Assembly (NCBI RefSeq): GCF_946886895.1
Contig: NZ_CAMPJO010000007.1
Coordinates: 62,001-126,000 of the forward strand
Reading direction: 5' to 3'
Origin: an uncultured Marinobacter sp.
GTDB lineage: Bacteria; Pseudomonadota; Gammaproteobacteria; Pseudomonadales; Oleiphilaceae
DNA: 64,000 bases
The notes under the pieces were generated by a model. It was not told the origin of the DNA, searched no databases, and saw only the letters and a program-made list of their open reading frames with translations. Shown piece by piece: positions 60,069 to 64,000 of the stretch (its first letter is position 1; each line of letters opens with the position of its first letter). The position numbers and the translations under genes are program-made.

Positions 60069-62387
60069 TCAGAACGTCTGACCGAGCGAAAACTGGAAGA
60101 CCTGTGTATCATCACCCGGTTGGTCGTTGATCGGTTGCGCCAGACTGAATGCCAACGGGCCCACCGCGGTGATCCACTGGAACCCGATACCGGCCGCCAG
60201 CCGCACCTCGTCCAGAGCCGGGTCAAAGCCGCGCTCGGGATCAAACACCTGACCCGCGTCCACAAAGAAGGCGGTCCGCATTGACCGGGTATCGCCCGCG
60301 AAGGGCGTTGGGAAAATCAGTTCCAGACTGCCCTCCGTCAAAAGACTACCACCGAAAGGATCCGGATCAGAAAAGTCGTTGTCGCTTCTGATGGCTCTCC
60401 GGCCAAGGGAGTTCGCCTGATACCCCCGAACCGAACCATAGCCACCGGAGTAGAAATGCTCGTAGAACGGCATCTGGGTGCGGTCTCCGTAGCCATCACC
60501 ATAACCAATATCGGTCCGTGCGCGGAATACCCAACGATTGTTCTCGGTAATGGGGTAATAGAAATCGGTACTGTGCCTGACTTTGTAGAACGTCAGATCA
60601 CTGCCCGGCACGGCAATATCCACTGAAACCGAGTGGCTGTAACCATCGGATGGCAGAACGCCCCGGTTCAGAGTACTGCGGCGCCAGCCCCCAAAGAGGA
60701 AGTAATTGTTAAAGGCGTCGCCTTCGTCGGCAATAAAGTCCCGCACCTCCTGCGAGGTGAATACCCCTTCCTGAATCTTGGACAGCGTATAGCCCGCACC
60801 AAAGTTCAACCGGGTAATGTTATCCGTCGGATACCCAAAGGTGACACGTCCGCCGTATTCGTCGAGCAGGTAGGAGGAAATATCCTCTTCCTCGAAGTCG
60901 GTTTCGCGGGCAAAGACACTGAAACCGCGGCTTACCCCATCCACCGTGTAATAGGGATCCAGGTAGGAAACATTGGCGCTCTTGACGGAATCGCTGACGT
61001 TAACCCCGAATGACACCCGCTTGCCGGTGCCAAAGAAATTGTTCTCCGAGACATTGGCCCCCAGGATGATGCCGGAATCCTGTGAGAACCCGACCGAGGC
61101 CGAGAGGCTGCCCGTGGGCTGTTCTTCCACGGAATAATTCACGTCCACGAGATCGTCGGTACCAGGCACTGGCACGGTATCCACGTTGACGGTTTTAAAG
61201 AAGCCGAGACGTTCCAGGCGGGTTTTGGAGAACTCGATGCGGTCGGAGGAGGCAATCCCCCCCTCCATCTGGGTCATTTCCTGGCGCAGCACGTCGTCCC
61301 GCGTGGATACGTTGCCATCGAAGTTGATCCGACGCACATAGGCCCGCTTACTAGGCTCCACGAAGAAGGTCACTTTCGCGGTGTTGTTCTCCCCCGGCTC
61401 GGGCACGGCATTGACGTTGGCGAAGGCATAGCCCTCTTTACCCAGACGGAAAGCCAGGCTTTCGGAAATCGCCGTCATCTGGGACCGGGAGAATACGTCG
61501 CCCTCTTCAACCGGGATCAGCTTGCGCAGCTCTTCCTCACCGACAATCAGTTCGCCCCGAAGCTCAATACCCGACACCGTGTATTGAGGCCCCTCGCTCA
61601 GCGCGATGGCAATAAACACCTGCTGTTTGTCTGGCGAAATGGACACCTGACTGGATTCCACATTGAAGTCCAGGTAGCCACGATCCAGATACCAGGAACG
61701 GAGGGTTTCCAGATCACCGCTGAGTTTCTCGCGGGCGTATTTATCCGCGTTGGTCAGGGAGTTCCACCAGGAACTGGTCTGCAGCTCAAACAACTCCCGT
61801 AACTGTTCATCGCTGAACTCTTCGTTACCGACGATGTTGATATGCTGTATGGCCGCCACACTGCCTTCGTTGATATCCAGCCGGATCGCCACCCGGTTCC
61901 GGGGCAACTCTTCGGCTGTGGCCTTAACCCGGGCGTTATAACGCCCCTGGCTGATATAGGAGCGCAGAATTTCCAGCTCCAGACGCTCCAGCGTGGCGCG
62001 CCGGAAGACCTGGCCTTCCTGCAGGCCAGCCCCGGCCAGCGCGTCCATCAGCATTTCCGTCTCTATGTTCTTGTTGCCCTCGATCTCAATGGAGCTGATC
62101 GAGGGACGCTCCCTGACCGTCAGAATGAGGATCCCGGCATCCCGGCTGGCCTCAATGTCTGTAAACAGGCCCGTCCGGAACAGTGACTTGATAGCGTCGG
62201 CCAACTCGGCTTCGTCCATCTGCTCGCCAATATTCACGGGAAAGGCGGAGAAAACAGTACCCGCAGAGACCCGTTGCAGGCCTTCCACCTCAATGTCGGC
62301 AACGGTAAATTCATCTGCAAATGCTGGCTTTATGCCGCTCGCGGCAACAGCGAGGCCAACGGCTACACCTAGAAGAGAACGTCTCAT
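60069..62387 (-). CDS. bamA: Outer-membrane protein assembly factor BamA
   Basis: 772 residues; core of the BAM complex that inserts beta-barrels. Signal peptide ends AFA at 24; five POTRA domains span about 25-420 (first: FTVADIEVEGLQRVSAGTVF); the barrel runs from about 425 to the C-terminal Phe (FQFSLGQTF). VRGYQANSLGRR near 650 is the conserved VRGF/Y lid motif on loop 6. Same order rseP-bamA-skp-lpxD as in other gammaproteobacteria. Confidence 0.97.
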   Translation of the reverse strand: MRRSLLGVAVGLAVAASGIKPAFADEFTVADIEVEGLQRVSAGTVFSAFPVNIGEQMDEAELADAIKSLFRTGLFTDIEASRDAGILILTVRERPSISSIEIEGNKNIETEMLMDALAGAGLQEGQVFRRATLERLELEILRSYISQGRYNARVKATAEELPRNRVAIRLDINEGSVAAIQHINIVGNEEFSDEQLRELFELQTSSWWNSLTNADKYAREKLSGDLETLRSWYLDRGYLDFNVESSQVSISPDKQQVFIAIALSEGPQYTVSGIELRGELIVGEEELRKLIPVEEGDVFSRSQMTAISESLAFRLGKEGYAFANVNAVPEPGENNTAKVTFFVEPSKRAYVRRINFDGNVSTRDDVLRQEMTQMEGGIASSDRIEFSKTRLERLGFFKTVNVDTVPVPGTDDLVDVNYSVEEQPTGSLSASVGFSQDSGIILGANVSENNFFGTGKRVSFGVNVSDSVKSANVSYLDPYYTVDGVSRGFSVFARETDFEEEDISSYLLDEYGGRVTFGYPTDNITRLNFGAGYTLSKIQEGVFTSQEVRDFIADEGDAFNNYFLFGGWRRSTLNRGVLPSDGYSHSVSVDIAVPGSDLTFYKVRHSTDFYYPITENNRWVFRARTDIGYGDGYGDRTQMPFYEHFYSGGYGSVRGYQANSLGRRAIRSDNDFSDPDPFGGSLLTEGSLELIFPTPFAGDTRSMRTAFFVDAGQVFDPERGFDPALDEVRLAAGIGFQWITAVGPLAFSLAQPINDQPGDDTQVFQFSLGQTF

Positions 62388-62431
62388 TCAATTATTTCGC
62401 CTGGTTAATGCGCGTAAGGAGCCCGCAATTC

Positions 62432-63781
62432 TCACAACCGCATCAGGTCGTTGTAAAGAGCAAACACCATTAATGTGAGGATCATTGCCATACCAATTCG
62501 TAATCCAACGGCCTGGGCAGCCTCGGAAAGCGGCTTCCTGCGAATGGCTTCGATGGTGTAATAGACGATATGACCACCGTCCAGCACCGGTACCGGCAAC
62601 AGGTTCAGCACCCCGAGGCTGACACTCAGGTAGGCCAGAAAACGCACGAAATCCTCAAACCCCGAGCTGACACTGGCCTCCGCAACGCGGGCGATGGTAA
62701 TCGGCCCGCTGAGGTTGGTGGGGGAAAGCAGCCCGGTCAGCATTTTCTGGATGGCAACCAGGGTCAGACGGGTGTCCGCCCAGGTCTCCGACAACGCATT
62801 CGGGATCGCCGCGATCGGGCCATAATTCACCTCGCGGAGAACGTCCTTCGGCCAGGACACCGCTTCTACTCCGGCCCCGATAAAGCCAATATCCTCACCG
62901 TTTTCCCCGGTTTTATGCGCTGGTGTAACCATCAGCGTTTGCTCAGCACCATTGCGCTCAACCGTCACGGCCAGCTCTTCGCCAGGTGAGTCACGCACTA
63001 TATTCACCAGCTCAAACCAGTCCGCCACCGGTTCACCATTCACCGAGATTACCCTGTCACCGGTCTGCAGGCCCGCCGCTTCCGCTTGTTCACCGTCTGA
63101 AATCTGCCCGAGAACCGCCGGAACAGACGGGCGCCAGGGGGTTATACCGAACTCACCCAGCGGATTGGGCGTATCGTCACTCAGGCGCCAGCCATCGAGC
63201 TGCCCGGTGAGCACCCGTCGAGAGCCGCCATCCGATACTTCAATGGCAATGGCGCCCTGCTCACCCGTACGTTCGAGGATCCGCATATTTACATCGCGCC
63301 AGGAACTCACCCGATGACCGTCCACGGCCTGAATTTCCATGCCCTCCTGCAAGCCGGCGCTTGCAGCCACGCTCTCCGGAGCAACGTCGCCAACAATCGG
63401 GGCCACATGAGTCACACCGACAACACTGAGCAGCCAGTAAGCAAATATCGCAAACAGGAAGTTGGCAACGGGGCCGGCAGCCGCAATGGCAATACGCTTC
63501 GAGGGCGACTTGGCAGTAAACGCCTGGTCTTTCAGCGCGTCGGGGACAGGCCCCTCACGCTCGTCCAGCATTTTAACGTAACCACCCAGGGGGATTGCCG
63601 CGATCGCGTATTCAGTGCCCTGCCGGTCGTACCACGAGAACAGTGGCTTGCCGAAGCCTACGGAAAAGCGGAGAACCTTGACCCCACAACGGCGGGCCAC
63701 CCAGAAATGCCCATATTCATGGAGCGTTACCAGGATGCCCAGGGTCAGCGCAAGCGCCAGGATCGTCTCAATAATCTGCAT
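62432..63781 (-). CDS. rseP: RIP metalloprotease RseP
   Basis: 449 residues; inner-membrane site-2 protease that cuts RseA in the sigma-E stress response and clears signal peptides. Zinc motif HEYGH at 21-25, two central PDZ domains (about 115-290, 'LQEGMEIQAVDGH' and 'LQTGDRVISVNGEPV'), and the third zinc ligand in VPVLDGGHIVYY near 400. Four membrane segments. Standard size. Upstream of bamA by 44 bp. Confidence 0.97.
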   Translation of the reverse strand: MQIIETILALALTLGILVTLHEYGHFWVARRCGVKVLRFSVGFGKPLFSWYDRQGTEYAIAAIPLGGYVKMLDEREGPVPDALKDQAFTAKSPSKRIAIAAAGPVANFLFAIFAYWLLSVVGVTHVAPIVGDVAPESVAASAGLQEGMEIQAVDGHRVSSWRDVNMRILERTGEQGAIAIEVSDGGSRRVLTGQLDGWRLSDDTPNPLGEFGITPWRPSVPAVLGQISDGEQAEAAGLQTGDRVISVNGEPVADWFELVNIVRDSPGEELAVTVERNGAEQTLMVTPAHKTGENGEDIGFIGAGVEAVSWPKDVLREVNYGPIAAIPNALSETWADTRLTLVAIQKMLTGLLSPTNLSGPITIARVAEASVSSGFEDFVRFLAYLSVSLGVLNLLPVPVLDGGHIVYYTIEAIRRKPLSEAAQAVGLRIGMAMILTLMVFALYNDLMRL

Positions 63782-63813
63782 AGAATTCCCGGTTGGTGGC
63801 TAGCAAAAAACCT

Positions 63814-64000
63814 TCAGACCGATAACAGCCCTATCTGTTCCCTGGCGCGCTCCCGCGCTTCCGCGTCCTTGGCAAAGATAATCTCAAAACTGTCCGCCGG
63901 CTCGACCGAGGTAATCGCCAGTGTTCGCTCTATGATAACGGGGATGTCCGCAAAACACAGGTCGCCATTGAGAAACGCCGCTACCGCCACTTCATTGGCG
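63814..64000 (-). CDS. dxr: 1-deoxy-D-xylulose 5-phosphate reductoisomerase, C-terminal fragment
   Basis: The last 61 residues up to the TGA at 63814, cut by the right edge. ANEVAVAAFLNGDLCFADIP followed by VIIERTL is the DXR C-terminal signature (NAANEVAV..FL). Second step of the MEP isoprenoid pathway. It sits 32 bp before rseP; cdsA, which often lies between dxr and rseP, is absent from this gap. Confidence 0.93.
   Translation of the reverse strand, partial: ANEVAVAAFLNGDLCFADIPVIIERTLAITSVEPADSFEIIFAKDAEARERAREQIGLLSV

Noticed and set aside
60633..61013. 126-codon plus-strand frame inside bamA
   Set aside because: Antisense to conserved barrel strands; no support.

Overview
The window reads as chromosomal DNA of a marine gammaproteobacterium, most likely Marinobacter or a close relative. 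The right end carries the conserved envelope cluster dxr-rseP-bamA-skp-lpxD-fabZ-lpxA-lpxB-rnhB. The rest is dense in acyl-CoA catabolism genes and TRAP transporters, which fits a hydrocarbon and carboxylate specialist. The genus is inferred from protein style and context, not from a search. No insertion sequence, integrase, phage gene, rRNA or CRISPR array was seen.

Left part, 1-38,700: a chain of compact catabolic units, each pairing an uptake system with CoA activation and acyl-CoA enzymes. (1) 1-5,479: LysR regulator divergent from hydratase, acyl-CoA dehydrogenase, CaiB CoA-transferase, CitE-type lyase and the start of a CoA ligase. This gene order matches the itaconate degradation (ich/ict/ccl) operon of pseudomonads. 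(2) 5,504-12,018: a complete Liv-type ABC importer co-transcribed with an acyl-CoA ligase and a MaoC hydratase. (3) 12,187-13,170: a lone aldo/keto reductase. (4) 13,215-19,082: TAXI-TRAP binding protein, fused TRAP permease, two-subunit 3-oxoacid CoA-transferase and a permease of a family I do not recognise. (5) 19,359-25,513: DctP, CaiB transferase, quinone-reductase-like enzyme, DctQ and DctM, with a divergent IclR regulator. (6) 25,638-28,763: nitroreductase, a second permease of the unrecognised family, and nitronate monooxygenase. (7) 28,858-31,950: a two-subunit acyl-CoA dehydrogenase plus a crotonase. (8) 32,127-38,658: thioesterase, two tandem DctP proteins, DctQM and a CoA ligase.

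Central part, 39,037-54,792: a ten-gene leftward operon (52,218 to 39,825) under a divergent LysR regulator. It encodes an LCAD/IVD-type acyl-CoA dehydrogenase, an HMG-CoA-synthase-like/DUF35 fusion, an SCP2-type thiolase, a methylsuccinyl-CoA-dehydrogenase-like enzyme, the two halves of a peroxisomal MFE-2 as separate proteins ((3R)-hydroxyacyl-CoA dehydrogenase and hydratase 2), a mesaconyl-CoA-transferase-like CaiB protein, an alpha-methylacyl-CoA racemase with intact H126/D156/E241, a PaaG-like crotonase and a CoA ligase. This is a bacterial equivalent of peroxisomal branched-chain (pristanic or bile acid type) beta-oxidation. A DcaP-like porin follows the regulator.

Right part, 54,793-64,000: an etfB pseudogene remnant, an initiator tRNA-Met with its own strong promoter and terminator, then the envelope cluster. 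The tRNA marks the boundary between core genes and the catabolic region.
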